From an uncultured Erythrobacter sp. (GTDB lineage Bacteria > Pseudomonadota > Alphaproteobacteria > Sphingomonadales > Sphingomonadaceae): a stretch of 64,000 nt of DNA. Positions 1 through 7,998 of this stretch are shown in pieces. Where the stretch lies: assembly GCA_947498065.1 (NCBI GenBank), contig CANMIS010000004.1, forward strand, positions 372,001-436,000, given 5' to 3'. A program made the position numbers and the translations under genes. Positions within the stretch are counted from its first letter, which is position 1. Each line of letters begins with the position of its first letter. Below the pieces are notes generated by a model. The model ran no database searches. It was not told the DNA's origin and saw only the letters and a program-made list of their open reading frames with translations.

Positions 1-144
1 TCCCTGTTTGGCGGCCCCTTTGATGCCTCATCGGCATCCTCCTTCCCCATCAATGGACATTCGGTCTTGTCGGTTAGCGGCACGGCCAATTGTGAGCCGG
101 TCGTCTGGCATGTGCTGGGCGATCATTAGTGAAGGAGCAAAAGC
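1..144 (+). promoter_or_regulatory. rplJ 5' leader (partial)
   Basis: The bases before rplJ hold no convincing gene. In many bacteria this position carries the L10 leader, an mRNA structure bound by the L10-L12 complex for autogenous control. Short complementary stretches such as GATGCC and GGCATC around 22-36 fit a structured leader, but the fold was not computed. A purine-rich ribosome binding site (GAAGGAG) lies just before the rplJ ATG. Confidence 0.4.
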
Positions 145-660
145 ATGGATCGTTCGCAAAAAGCCGATGCGGTTGCCCAGCTCAATGCAGCTTTCCAAGA
201 TGTTGGCGTGGTGGTTGTCACCCGCAACCTCGGCCTGACGGTGGACCAGTCCACTGAACTGCGCGGAAAAATGCGTGAAGCCGGTGCTTCCTATAAGGTT
301 GCGAAGAACCGTCTTGCTAAGCTCGCCCTGAAAGACACCGATTACACCGGGCTCGAAGAGTTTCTCTCCGGCCCGACTGCACTGGCTTGGTCGGAAGACC
401 CAGTTGCCGCAGCTAAAACAGCCGTCGAATTCGCAAAGTCGAACGACAAGCTGGAAATCGTCGGTGGATCGATGGGCACGCAGGTGCTCGACGAAGCTGG
501 GGTCAAGGCACTCGCCTCGATGCCAAGCCTCGACGAGCTGCGCGGCAAACTTGTGGGTCTCGTCAACGCACCAGCAACCAAGGTTGCTCAGGTCGTCAAC
601 GCGCCCGCCAACAAGCTTGCTCGTGTATTTGGTGCCTACGGCGCCAGCGAAGCTGCTTAA
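145..660 (+). CDS. rplJ: 50S ribosomal protein L10
   Basis: This 171-residue protein is ribosomal protein L10, which anchors L7/L12 dimers to form the ribosomal stalk on 23S rRNA. The N-terminus ([14 protein letters not shown]), the [12 protein letters not shown] segment and the [12 protein letters not shown] rRNA-binding segment are typical, and the Ala-rich C-terminal helix is the L7/L12 docking region. The ATG follows a GAAGGAG ribosome binding site. rplL follows after about 80 bases, the standard order. Confidence 0.97.
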   Translation: MDRSQKADAVAQLNAAFQDVGVVVVTRNLGLTVDQSTELRGKMREAGASYKVAKNRLAKLALKDTDYTGLEEFLSGPTALAWSEDPVAAAKTAVEFAKSNDKLEIVGGSMGTQVLDEAGVKALASMPSLDELRGKLVGLVNAPATKVAQVVNAPANKLARVFGAYGASEAA

Positions 661-741
661 GAGACGCTCTTATTAGAGACGAAACATACTGGGGCCTTGG
701 GATGAACCCATCCGCCCTGCCAAATTTTTGGAGTGAACATC

Positions 742-1116
742 ATGGCTGATATTGCCAAGCTTGTTGAAGAACTTTCGAAGCTGACCGTCCTTGAGGCAGC
801 TGAACTCGCAACCGCACTGGAAGAAGAGTGGGGCGTAAGCGCTGCTGCTGCTGTTGCTGTTGCTGGCCCTGCTGCTGGCGGCGACGCACCGGCTGCTGAA
901 GAGAAAGACGAATTTGACGTCATCCTCACCGGTGACGGCGGCAAGAAAATCCAGGTTATCAAAGAAGTCCGCGCCATCACCGGCCTGGGCCTCACCGAAG
1001 CCAAGGGCCTCGTCGAAGGCGCACCGAAGCCGCTTAAAGAAGGCGTTGCTAAGGCTGAAGCTGAAGAAATCAAAGGCAAGATCGAAGCAGCCGGCGGTAC
1101 CGTTGAACTTAAGTAA
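742..1116 (+). CDS. rplL: 50S ribosomal protein L7/L12
   Basis: This 124-residue protein is the multicopy stalk protein L7/L12 that recruits translation GTPases. It has the N-terminal dimerisation helices ([20 protein letters not shown]), an Ala/Gly-rich hinge around residues 35-55, and the C-terminal factor-binding domain with [16 protein letters not shown]. An in-frame GTG at 733 is less likely than the ATG at 742, which has GGAG about 10 bases upstream. In most bacteria rpoB follows rplL; here a terminator follows and then unrelated genes. Confidence 0.97.
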   Translation: MADIAKLVEELSKLTVLEAAELATALEEEWGVSAAAAVAVAGPAAGGDAPAAEEKDEFDVILTGDGGKKIQVIKEVRAITGLGLTEAKGLVEGAPKPLKEGVAKAEAEEIKGKIEAAGGTVELK

Positions 1117-1179
1117 CGGGCTCGCTCAAGTAATCTTGACCAGAGTTTTGTGGGTGTCTTGAAGCGCCTGCAGATAGGA

Positions 1180-1208
1180 GGGCGGTACCGCAAGGTGCCG
1201 CCCTTTTT
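1180..1208 (+). terminator. Rho-independent terminator of rplJL
   Basis: A 10-bp stem GGGCGGTACC / GGTGCCGCCC (one wobble or mismatch) closes a GCAA loop and is followed by TTTTTG. It ends the rplJL transcript, so no read-through into rpoB is expected here. Confidence 0.9.
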
Positions 1209-1257
1209 GTTTGTCGGTAAGGTTTTGGCGTCTCGTCCCCGCGCTGGACTTACGCCT

Positions 1258-1295
1258 TCCAAAACAAACGGCGACGCCAAATCAATGACGCCGCC
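1258..1295 (-). terminator. Probable terminator of the leftward gene at 1328-2224
   Basis: On the minus strand the arms GGCGGCGT and GCGTCGCC (positions 1270-1295, wobble pairs included) form a hairpin followed by GTTTGTTTTGG. It sits just past the stop codon at 1328. Confidence 0.5.
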
Positions 1296-1327
1296 GCTCA
1301 ATCTTGTTTGGGTTTAGGTGGGGCGCT

Positions 1328-2224
1328 TCAGCCTTTGCGCAAAATCGCCCCGCCAGCGAGCAATACTAGGCCAAGACCAGCGCCCGCAGCTAGAGCAATT
1401 CCCATCGAGGAATCGCTGTCATCTCCCTGCTCTGACGAACTATCCTTGGCTAATGCATGAGCGGCCTCGCCCTCAACCGCCTCGCTAGCATCTGCGCCTG
1501 TCCGAGGGACAAACCCATTCGCGGTCAGTGTCATCAAGGATAAGTCGAGACCATGTTCTTTGGCGGCCCGGCGTGCGGCCCCTGCCAACTTCTCTAGCGT
1601 GGCTGGCTGGTTCTTAGCTTCTTCTATAGCACCGTCCATTACAGCCGTATGAAGCAAAAGCGCCTCGGCATACTCTTGTCTCTGCGCATCGGTTGTTCCT
1701 GAAAATTCGGATGTCGATGCCATGGCTGAGCGGACTTGCTCGCGAACGGCTTGGATCGTTCCGCGATCAGGTGTGTCGTTGCGCTTTTGAGCAGCGAGCC
1801 AGGTCGATATCCACCAGACAGAATAGACATCAGCGACGTCATGTGGATCAAGGCCATAGTTGCCTATGCCTTGACCAATGAGTTCGATGATACGTGGCTG
1901 GCCATCAATCAGCGTTTGCAAATCGGCAGCCGCGCTTTTGTCTTTGGTGCGAGTAACGAAACTCCGCAGATTTGTCCGCGTGCGCGACTCATCTGGCGCA
2001 TACCGAAAGTCAAAATTGGTGCCAACGCCATCAATACCTGACCGGCTAGGCGCGGTTAGTTGCGCGCGTCGTTCTTCTGACCTTTGAACATGGCTTTGTG
2101 CAGCTAGACCTACAGCCACGCTACCATCGATTATGGGGGGCATATAAAAGTCTTGGGCTGAGGCCGAGCTGCTTGCTGCGATCCCTAACCCCAGAGCACA
2201 GACTAGCGAAACAATATGCTTCAT
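1328..2224 (-). CDS. Exported DUF6683-like protein with C-terminal membrane anchor
   Basis: A 298-residue protein with a clear signal peptide (MKHIVSLVCALGLGIAASSSASAQ). The central part, including NYGLDPHDVADVYSVWW, a QVR helix and a conserved-looking LTLTANGF segment, resembles the uncharacterised DUF6683 family as I recall it; a profile search is needed to confirm. The C-terminus has an acidic Ser-rich linker and a final hydrophobic helix ending in RKG, suggesting an inner-membrane anchor with most of the protein in the periplasm. GGAG precedes the ATG. It sits at the outer edge of the secretion region, transcribed leftward and separated by a terminator from the SctF-like gene. Its function is unknown. 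Confidence 0.75.
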   Translation of the reverse strand: MKHIVSLVCALGLGIAASSSASAQDFYMPPIIDGSVAVGLAAQSHVQRSEERRAQLTAPSRSGIDGVGTNFDFRYAPDESRTRTNLRSFVTRTKDKSAAADLQTLIDGQPRIIELIGQGIGNYGLDPHDVADVYSVWWISTWLAAQKRNDTPDRGTIQAVREQVRSAMASTSEFSGTTDAQRQEYAEALLLHTAVMDGAIEEAKNQPATLEKLAGAARRAAKEHGLDLSLMTLTANGFVPRTGADASEAVEGEAAHALAKDSSSEQGDDSDSSMGIALAAGAGLGLVLLAGGAILRKG

Positions 2225-2238
2225 TCTTTGTCTCCACG

Positions 2239-2274
2239 AAAAAACGCCCCGGAGGTAGCAATACCACCGGGGCG
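2239..2274 (-). terminator. Terminator of the SctF-like gene
   Basis: The perfect 8-bp arms CGCCCCGG (2245-2252) and CCGGGGCG (2267-2274), extended by inner GGTA/TACC pairing, are followed on the minus strand by TTTTTTCG. The hairpin separates the gene at 2295-2915 from the one at 1328-2224. Confidence 0.85.
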
Positions 2275-2294
2275 CTGTTCATTGCGAGTCCTAA

Positions 2295-2915
2295 TTATTG
2301 CTTGTTAGCGCTTCGGCTCATCGCTTCACCGATGGTTTTGATCGCAGTGTTGGTGCTGTTGAAGAGCATCGAGAAGCGCTGCGATTCAGCACTAAACTTA
2401 GCGGTAGCGCTAGGCTTATCATCGTCTAGCTTGCTCGCCATGCCCTCAAGCTTCGATGCTTTCGCATCAAGTTTACGGCCCAGCGTTTCAGCGATGGCCA
2501 TGAGCCAGCTGCCGCCCCGGCTTGCACGTGCCTCACGTTGCTCTTGCGATTCAGAATTTGCTGCAAGCAAGCTGTTCAGACCGTTGTCCATGTCGTCTCT
2601 TGCCGCACGTTCCAGCGATGCAATATCCCGGAAACCTAGACCGAACTGCTGCGCAAGGCCTTGAATGGCTTCCTGCATGTTTTGCCGTGCTAAACCCGGC
2701 ATGCCAGCGCTTGATGCAAATGCTGACTGCGCCATATCAATCATTGGCTGAGGCAGACCGATTTTCTGGCCCAGCTGCTGGATCAAGTTCATCCCAATTT
2801 GCGCGCCGATGGTGCGCATGGCAAGGCCGGCCCAACCCGCCGGGCCCATTGCGAGCTGCGCGAGGTTAATCGGATTGATGACTGAACGTACGATGCTTCC
2901 AAGACCAAATGCCAT
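2295..2915 (-). CDS. Long SctF-like / filament-type T3SS protein
   Basis: This 206-residue protein has no signal peptide. Its last ~70 residues (from about W137) align with the 100-residue SctF candidate at 11992-12294: shared W, LD, ASK.E, AES.R.S and a final Lys, about 25 identities over 71 positions by hand. The N-terminal ~120 residues are hydrophobic and Gly/Ala/Met-rich, with possible membrane-interacting helices (INPINLAQLAMGPAGWAGLAM), then a coiled-coil-like stretch. I infer a secreted extracellular component: a needle-like or EspA-like filament, or a tip/translocator with a needle-type polymerisation domain. GGGAG lies 9 bases before the ATG. A copy of the putative regulon motif lies 82 bp upstream, and the gene has its own terminator, so it is an independent unit. 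Confidence 0.6.
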   Translation of the reverse strand: MAFGLGSIVRSVINPINLAQLAMGPAGWAGLAMRTIGAQIGMNLIQQLGQKIGLPQPMIDMAQSAFASSAGMPGLARQNMQEAIQGLAQQFGLGFRDIASLERAARDDMDNGLNSLLAANSESQEQREARASRGGSWLMAIAETLGRKLDAKASKLEGMASKLDDDKPSATAKFSAESQRFSMLFNSTNTAIKTIGEAMSRSANKQ

Positions 2916-2996
2916 TTTGAAACTCCCTCAGATCGAAAATATTACCAAGGCGGGTGTCTGCCTTGAGATCTTTCTGATCCAATTCACCGAGTCGTA

Positions 2997-3015
2997 GTAT
3001 CGGCAGAATGCATAG
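2997..3015 (-). promoter_or_regulatory. Putative T3SS-regulon motif, copy D
   Basis: On the minus strand this reads CTATGCA-TTCTGCC-GATAC, 82 bp upstream of the SctF-like ATG. It matches the copy at 23574-23592 at 15 of 19 positions without a gap and has the same orientation towards its gene. It lies in the divergent gap shared with the pentapeptide-repeat gene at 3186 and could serve both. Confidence 0.5.
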
Positions 3016-3185
3016 ATCGCCTCTGCAAAACGCATAGGCGGCACCAATCAGCTGATTCTTAAGCGTCTGACGCAGCTACGTAACAGCTGGTCGCCATGTG
3101 CTTGTCATTCATCGTCAGATATCGGCCAATCACGTTTGACTAGTCGAATGATAATTCAGGCAAAATCGTCAAATCAGGGGTAAAT

Positions 3186-4826
3186 ATGGGCAAGCTGCTA
3201 AGCGCGATTACTGGACTGACCTGTGCAATCAGCCTCTCGGGTCCCTTTGGCATAGGCGCCGCGCTGGCCCAATCTTCCGAAACCGAGGTTGAAGAGAGCA
3301 TTCTTGGCGACGATTTTGCGCGCGACACCGGCGCGATCATCGTCACTGGGAAGCGGCTTGGCGACAATCTGTTTGAACAAGTCGATGTTCCGGAAGATTC
3401 GTGCCTGGCCAATGCTCCGCCGATCGGCACCAACGAACCTGGTTTTGCGATCGATGCGACCGGAATGAAGCGGATCCGGGATCTCACCAGGATTCGCAAG
3501 AAAACGCGCGCAGGCACGATCTACATCAAGGGCGGCTCGTTCGTCGGCGCCAAGATGCAAAAGGCGCGGCTCTATAATATGTGCTTCTTCGGCACGGACT
3601 TCAGCCAGACCGATTGGACCGGCTTTTCCGGGTCGGGTCTCGGCTTTATAAATGTCGATCTATCCGGCGCGATGATGGCTGGGGCAAAGCTTCCCTATGT
3701 CCTGATGCGCGATGCCAAGTTGGCGCAAGTCGACGCGCGGCAGGCCGATTGGCAAAATGGCCGTCTTGATGGCGGCTGGAGCGGGTCGATGCGCAATCTC
3801 GACCTATCAGGCGCTAACCTCACCAACTTTCGTATCGCTTGCGGCAGCGGCGCGGCCGATGGCTGTCCGACTGAACGGGAAGGCATATCGCTCAAGAATG
3901 CCAATTTACGCCGGGCCAGTTTCTACGGCTTCTTTTGGCCAGACATCGACCTTAGCGGCGCACAAATTGACCAGACTGAGCTGGCGCTCGATCATCTGCC
4001 TAGCTTGAAGGGCGCGCGCCTGGTCGGCCCGGTAGTCCTGCGCTCGCCGCGCCGTGCCATCATGCTCTTTCCCGGAGAGGTGGAGCAGCTGGTTGAGGGC
4101 TCAAACGAGCAAGCCAATGACACGGATCCGTGCGGCAATGCTCGCCTTGTTCCCGCACTGCAATTGGCCTGCGATGTTCCAGGCAGCAGCACGCGCTCGT
4201 TGCTAAGCTCGGTCATGGAGCTTGAGCGCCAGAGCACCTCCAAGAAGGGTTATGCATCGCGCCGGGCGGCTTGGGCGTCGGGCCGAGACGGCTGCATCAA
4301 CCTGGAAACCGAAGATCAGCAAGTCAGCTGTGTCATCGCCGCTTACGAAGCGCGTCAGGCCGATCTGCGCTCTAGCACTGGCGCGCCCTCGTGGGTTTCA
4401 GGATCCGGGTACCGCTTGTTCGTATCGAGCGAAGCGGCCTATCCAACCGCGGAAGGTCAGCCAGGTCTGTATGGCCGGATCTTGCCGATCCTGCTCGATT
4501 CTGCGGTCGCAGCTGTGATTGTGAAAACGGACGGGTCTGGTTGGGCTAGCGCGAAGGGCGTGGCCGTTGGCGGTTGCTATTTCGAAGTCGATGGGCTGGC
4601 CTATGACGATGCGGATGGCACCTTGAATTTTGCCCGCAAACCGCGCCGCCGCAGAGCCGCGCCGATCATGCAGGAACCGCTGCTCAGTTTTGCCGGACAA
4701 AGCACTGAAGTGCGCGAAGAAGGCGCAGCCAGGATCGAGGGCTGTTCAGCGAGCGGCGACTTCCCCCGACTCGAGGCGCTCGATTTGAACGACAATCTGC
4801 TCGAGTCGATGTGGGAGCGGTTCTAG
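3186..4826 (+). CDS. Exported pentapeptide-repeat protein
   Basis: A 546-residue protein with a signal peptide (cleavage near GAALA-QSS). Residues ~110-280 contain degenerate pentapeptide repeats of the A(D/N)LXX type (VDLSGAMMAGAKL, LDLSGANLTNF, LKNANLRRASF), predicting a right-handed quadrilateral beta-helix. A Cys-bearing segment near residue 375 (CINLETEDQQVSCVIAAYEARQ) resembles the LprI-like lysozyme-inhibitor pattern. The C-terminal domain is unrecognised. IIVTGKRL near residue 50 is reminiscent of the start of TonB-receptor plugs, but no receptor follows. It is divergent from the SctF-like gene and precedes the lipase operon. A periplasmic role, possibly protective, is inferred only. 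Confidence 0.7.
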   Translation: MGKLLSAITGLTCAISLSGPFGIGAALAQSSETEVEESILGDDFARDTGAIIVTGKRLGDNLFEQVDVPEDSCLANAPPIGTNEPGFAIDATGMKRIRDLTRIRKKTRAGTIYIKGGSFVGAKMQKARLYNMCFFGTDFSQTDWTGFSGSGLGFINVDLSGAMMAGAKLPYVLMRDAKLAQVDARQADWQNGRLDGGWSGSMRNLDLSGANLTNFRIACGSGAADGCPTEREGISLKNANLRRASFYGFFWPDIDLSGAQIDQTELALDHLPSLKGARLVGPVVLRSPRRAIMLFPGEVEQLVEGSNEQANDTDPCGNARLVPALQLACDVPGSSTRSLLSSVMELERQSTSKKGYASRRAAWASGRDGCINLETEDQQVSCVIAAYEARQADLRSSTGAPSWVSGSGYRLFVSSEAAYPTAEGQPGLYGRILPILLDSAVAAVIVKTDGSGWASAKGVAVGGCYFEVDGLAYDDADGTLNFARKPRRRRAAPIMQEPLLSFAGQSTEVREEGAARIEGCSASGDFPRLEALDLNDNLLESMWERF

Positions 4827-4859
4827 GCCGAAGCGCCCGCACGCCGCCCCCTGCATCGC

Positions 4860-4880
4860 CTATACGAAACGTATAGAGAC
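4860..4880 (+). promoter_or_regulatory. Putative T3SS-regulon motif, copy A (perfect dyad)
   Basis: CTATACG-AAACGTATA-GAGAC. The first 17 bases form a perfect inverted repeat, CTATACG-AAA-CGTATAG. It lies 68 bp before the preferred lipase ATG at 4949. The copy at 58529-58549 differs at 3 of 21 positions with the same spacing. A further GATACAGG at 4913 also resembles the bases following that distal copy. Confidence 0.6.
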
Positions 4881-4948
4881 GTTCGCCGCCATATTTGGCA
4901 TTAGCTGTCAGAGATACAGGAGCGCCAAACGGCGAGACGGAGCGGGCA

Positions 4949-5914
4949 ATGGAAACCAATCGCGTAAATGATTTTGCTGCGGACAGACGCAGTGAGATCG
5001 GCGTTGGCGTCCAAACCTCCCCGCTAGCGGCCGCCAGCGACGCGCGAATTGAGGCCGCCCGCAATACAATAACAATCGGCGGGCCAAGCAACGCGGTGCA
5101 GTTCAATCGCACGCAGGCCGTGCCGGATCAGATTGCCGTGGGCCAAGCCGGCCCGGCTGACACCGTCGCAACGGGCGCTCCGCCGCCGCCAACTACCCGT
5201 GAACTCGCCGCGATGGCGACCGACGTCTACACCCCAGGCGCAGCGCCGCCAGCGGGTTGGGACCTCGCTTCAGGTGCGCAGCTCGCCGAGATTGGGCTGA
5301 GCGAGTCCATGCTTTCTTCGCCCACGACCGATTTCCAGGCCGAGGTTTACACCCGCGAAATTGCCGGACAGATGAGCTATGTAGTCGCCTTTAGAGGCAC
5401 ACAGAGCGCCGCCGATTGGCGCGGTAATTTTGGCCAGGGAATTGGTCTGCGCACCGATTACTACAACCGCGCCTTGGAAATCGGCGAGCGGCTGACCGTG
5501 CCAGAGGGCGCAAGAGTAACGCTCACTGGCCATTCGCTCGGTGGCGGATTAGCTTCAGCGGCGGCAACCGCAGCGGAGCTCGATGCGACCACGTTCAACG
5601 CCGCTGGTCTTTCGGAACCCACTCTGACCCAGGCGCGCAGCATAGCAGCGGTCGATGGTCGCTTGGATGTCCCAGACATCAGCGCCTTTTATGTGCGCGG
5701 TGAAATACTATCGACCCTGCAGGATGGCGGTGACCGCATGATCGGCGCAATCCTGGGCGGCGCACTGGGCGCTAGCGTGGTCGACATGCCAGAGGCGATC
5801 GGCACACGAATTGAACTCGATCCGGTCCGCCCTGAAGGCATGAAGTGGTATCAAGACCACGCGGTGAACCGCCACTTCATGAGCTATGTGAATGCCAGTC
5901 TGCCGGGAGGCTGA
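4949..5914 (+). CDS. Class 3 lipase-like putative T3SS effector
   Basis: From the ATG at 4949 (GGAG 9 bases upstream) this is a 321-residue alpha/beta-hydrolase of the lipase class 3 type. The nucleophile elbow GHSLGGG places the catalytic Ser at residue 196; the upstream VVAFRGTQSAADW segment is the family's oxyanion/FRGT motif; a late D and the His in WYQDHAVNRHF could complete the triad. There is no signal peptide; the first ~90 residues are Ala/Thr/Asn/Gln-rich and disordered-looking, as expected of a type III secretion signal. A possible membrane helix (MIGAILGGALGASVV) lies near the C-terminus. An earlier start at 4895 would add 18 residues but lacks a ribosome binding site. An exported ankyrin protein follows 42 bases later. 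I infer a (phospho)lipase effector. Confidence 0.75.
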   Translation: METNRVNDFAADRRSEIGVGVQTSPLAAASDARIEAARNTITIGGPSNAVQFNRTQAVPDQIAVGQAGPADTVATGAPPPPTTRELAAMATDVYTPGAAPPAGWDLASGAQLAEIGLSESMLSSPTTDFQAEVYTREIAGQMSYVVAFRGTQSAADWRGNFGQGIGLRTDYYNRALEIGERLTVPEGARVTLTGHSLGGGLASAAATAAELDATTFNAAGLSEPTLTQARSIAAVDGRLDVPDISAFYVRGEILSTLQDGGDRMIGAILGGALGASVVDMPEAIGTRIELDPVRPEGMKWYQDHAVNRHFMSYVNASLPGG

Positions 5915-5956
5915 CTTGGCGCGCGACCTTAGCTTGCCTATAGCCTGGTATCTACG

Positions 5957-6877
5957 ATGCGCTATGCGCTAGCCTTATCACCTGCTATTCTGGCACTCGC
6001 TGGTCTTTCTGGGAGCTGCTCTGCATTGAGCGAAACCTCATCCTGTTATACACGGTCGCAGCCTAAGCTTCCTGATCGTCAAAAAGTGCGCGCCCACCTC
6101 AGCAATGGGGAAGAGGGACGGCAGCTGTTCGATGCCGTGATGGACAGTGATATTGGCCGGGTTGAAGAAATGGTGCGCGCCAATCCGCGGCTGCTTTCCA
6201 CTCACCGGGTGCTGCGCGAAAATGAACGCGCGGCCAGCGGCAATAGCGGAGGTCTCCTGAGCTTTGCGATTGGTAATTGCGATCCCCGTATGCTTGGCGC
6301 TTTGCTAGAGCTTGGGGCCGATCCGGATGGCATTCCAGCGGGCCTAGCGCTCACCTACGCATCGCTCGCTGACGATCCGTTGATGGCGACAATGCTGCTG
6401 CAAGCGGGCGCCTCGCCCGATGCCCAGACGCCAGGCCGATCCACACCGCTGAAGGAAATCCTTTATTTTGAGCGGCCCGATGCGGTTGATCTGCTGCTGC
6501 GCGCCGGAGCAGACGCAAACCGTCCCGACGAGCTGGGTGCGAGCCCGCTTGAGCTGGCATTGATGTTTCAGGATTTTCGATCAGCGGAAGTTCTGCTCAA
6601 AGCAGGCGCAAATCCGTGGCAAGTCGGCAATAAGGGTGCTCTGCCAGCGGCTATGCTGACAAAGCCAGCCGAGCAAAGCTGCGATGAGCCGCACCGGCTA
6701 AAGCTGCTCGAAATGGTGCAAGCTCGTAGTCCGATTTGGCCGCCACCCGCCCCAGCTGAGGTGATCAAGGGGTTCCTCCATAGTGATTGGCCCAATGCGG
6801 CGATGAAAGAGGCCGGATTTGTCGCAACCGAACCGGCGATGGCATCCATGCGGCTGGCCGATCGCGCGCAGAAATAG
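5957..6877 (+). CDS. Exported ankyrin-repeat protein, possible lipase immunity
   Basis: A 306-residue protein with an N-terminal signal (MRYALALSPAILALAGLSGSC); the Cys after SGS could be lipidated, but the lipobox is poor. Residues ~90-235 contain about four ankyrin repeats (MLGALLELGADPDG, ATMLLQAGASPDA, AVDLLLRAGADANRP, SAEVLLKAGANPW). It is directly downstream of the lipase, apparently in one operon. Exported ankyrin proteins are known partners of phospholipase toxins in some other secretion systems, where they protect the producer; applying that here is inference. A eukaryote-directed ankyrin effector is less likely because the Sec signal would divert it from the type III route. Confidence 0.7.
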   Translation: MRYALALSPAILALAGLSGSCSALSETSSCYTRSQPKLPDRQKVRAHLSNGEEGRQLFDAVMDSDIGRVEEMVRANPRLLSTHRVLRENERAASGNSGGLLSFAIGNCDPRMLGALLELGADPDGIPAGLALTYASLADDPLMATMLLQAGASPDAQTPGRSTPLKEILYFERPDAVDLLLRAGADANRPDELGASPLELALMFQDFRSAEVLLKAGANPWQVGNKGALPAAMLTKPAEQSCDEPHRLKLLEMVQARSPIWPPPAPAEVIKGFLHSDWPNAAMKEAGFVATEPAMASMRLADRAQK

Positions 6878-6889
6878 GGAGGGCGAGAA

Positions 6890-7354
6890 ATGGTAAATTC
6901 AATCCGCCCGACCGGCGTCAGCGCAGTGTCAGCCGTTGCTGCTGGCTTTGGCAAAAACGGCGGACGCACCGGCGGCGCGCTGCGGAAATTGGCCAAGCAA
7001 ATTGCAGGCCGCGTCGTCCGAGAATTTCGGATGTCTGAGGATGAGCGAGACCATCAAGAGGAAGCGCCGCTGCGCGATGGCGAAGACCTTTACGAGATCC
7101 GCGCCGTTGCCCGCGAACTTGCCAGTGACTTGCAGGCCAGACCCACTGACGAAGGGCGGTTGGCCCGCAGTCTAGGAGCGTTTGCGGCGGAAAGCGCGTC
7201 TTTGCTCGCGGCCCGGCCAGAAGCGGCTTCGCTGGACACGATAGCGCGCGTGATTGGCGCGCATGAACAGCCTGCTGATGGTGAAACGATTGAGCGCGCG
7301 TTCAATCAGATTGATCAGACAGCCCTTGGCATATCAGAGAGCCGTCCAGGCTGA
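6890..7354 (+). CDS. Hypothetical T3SS-region protein
   Basis: A 154-residue soluble protein following the ankyrin gene by 12 bases, with a strong ribosome binding site (AGGGAGG). The N-terminus is Ser/Val/Gly-rich and basic, the centre acidic, and the rest probably helical with Ala/Leu/Arg heptads. No family was recognised. Its last 40 bases overlap the 3' end of sctP on the other strand. Candidate roles are a chaperone for the lipase, a third operon product linked to secretion, or another secreted protein; nothing decides between them. Confidence 0.6.
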   Translation: MVNSIRPTGVSAVSAVAAGFGKNGGRTGGALRKLAKQIAGRVVREFRMSEDERDHQEEAPLRDGEDLYEIRAVARELASDLQARPTDEGRLARSLGAFAAESASLLAARPEAASLDTIARVIGAHEQPADGETIERAFNQIDQTALGISESRPG

Positions 7355-7998
7355 GCACCATCGGCGCTCTTACTGGCCCGTTCAAACTGTAAAGACGCAA
7401 TATTCAAGCGCCGCCGGCCGAGGCCATGCAGCAAAGCCAATTGCGCATAGCCAGCTCGCAGCGCATTCAATTTGGGATCAAGTCCTGCAATGCGAATAGC
7501 AATCCCGCCATCTGCCTGCCGTTTCAAATGCGCGCCTTGCGCCAAAAAGCCGGGCGGAAACTCGATTTCTGCAGATGGCTGAGAGGCGCTTGGCCAGCTT
7601 TCCGCGATCTGCGCCGCCATCCGTTCAAACACAGCTCTATCTGCTGTTGAAAGCGCAGATTGAGCAGCAATCGCCTGCGGATCTTTGCCAGCAAGAATGC
7701 GGGTCATATCCGCTCGCGCCAATTCGCCTTCGCTCTGATGCCCGCTCTCGCCTGACATACTGTCGAAGTCGCCGGAGCGCGAGCGCGCGGACGAGTTCTG
7801 CCCTGCCCGCTCTGCACTCTGGTCCGATGATCGACCCGCGTCATCACCCGCTCTTTCGACTTTCGCTGAGAACCGCTCGCTCAGCGTTTTAACCTCCGCT
7901 TGTCGGCGCGGGGGCTCATTGGTCTTGGATGCCTCTGGCGCGTGTCGCGGCGCGCGCGAGGGACTGGAATCATTTGTTGCTCGGGGGGCCTGCGTCAT
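7315..7998 (-). CDS. sctP: T3SS needle-length / substrate-switch protein SctP (putative)
   Basis: A 227-residue protein from the ATG at 7998, which overlaps the sctO stop as ATGA; an upstream in-frame ATG at 8007 is possible. The first ~110 residues are Pro/Ser/Arg/Glu-rich and disordered, as in SctP/FliK rulers. The C-terminal ~90 residues form a compact predicted domain with IEFPPGFLAQGAHLKR and GGIAIRIAGLDPKLNALRAGYAQL, in the position of the T3S4 substrate-specificity domain. Identification rests on this architecture and on being last after sctN-sctO. The protein is short compared with Yersinia YscP, implying a short or differently measured needle if it is a ruler. Confidence 0.65.
   Translation of the reverse strand: MTQAPRATNDSSPSRAPRHAPEASKTNEPPRRQAEVKTLSERFSAKVERAGDDAGRSSDQSAERAGQNSSARSRSGDFDSMSGESGHQSEGELARADMTRILAGKDPQAIAAQSALSTADRAVFERMAAQIAESWPSASQPSAEIEFPPGFLAQGAHLKRQADGGIAIRIAGLDPKLNALRAGYAQLALLHGLGRRRLNIASLQFERASKSADGAQPGRLSDMPRAV

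Noticed and set aside
8..238. A 76-residue frame overlapping the rplJ start
   Set aside because: It overlaps rplJ in another frame, lacks a ribosome binding site and has no protein-like pattern.
3318..3360. TonB-dependent receptor plug, suggested by IIVTGKRL
   Set aside because: No plug or barrel sequence follows; the protein continues into pentapeptide repeats.
5935..5956. CTATAG...GGTATCTACG just before the ankyrin gene as a motif copy
   Set aside because: Only about 11 of 20 positions match and in reversed orientation, running into the start codon; the gene is probably in the lipase operon anyway.
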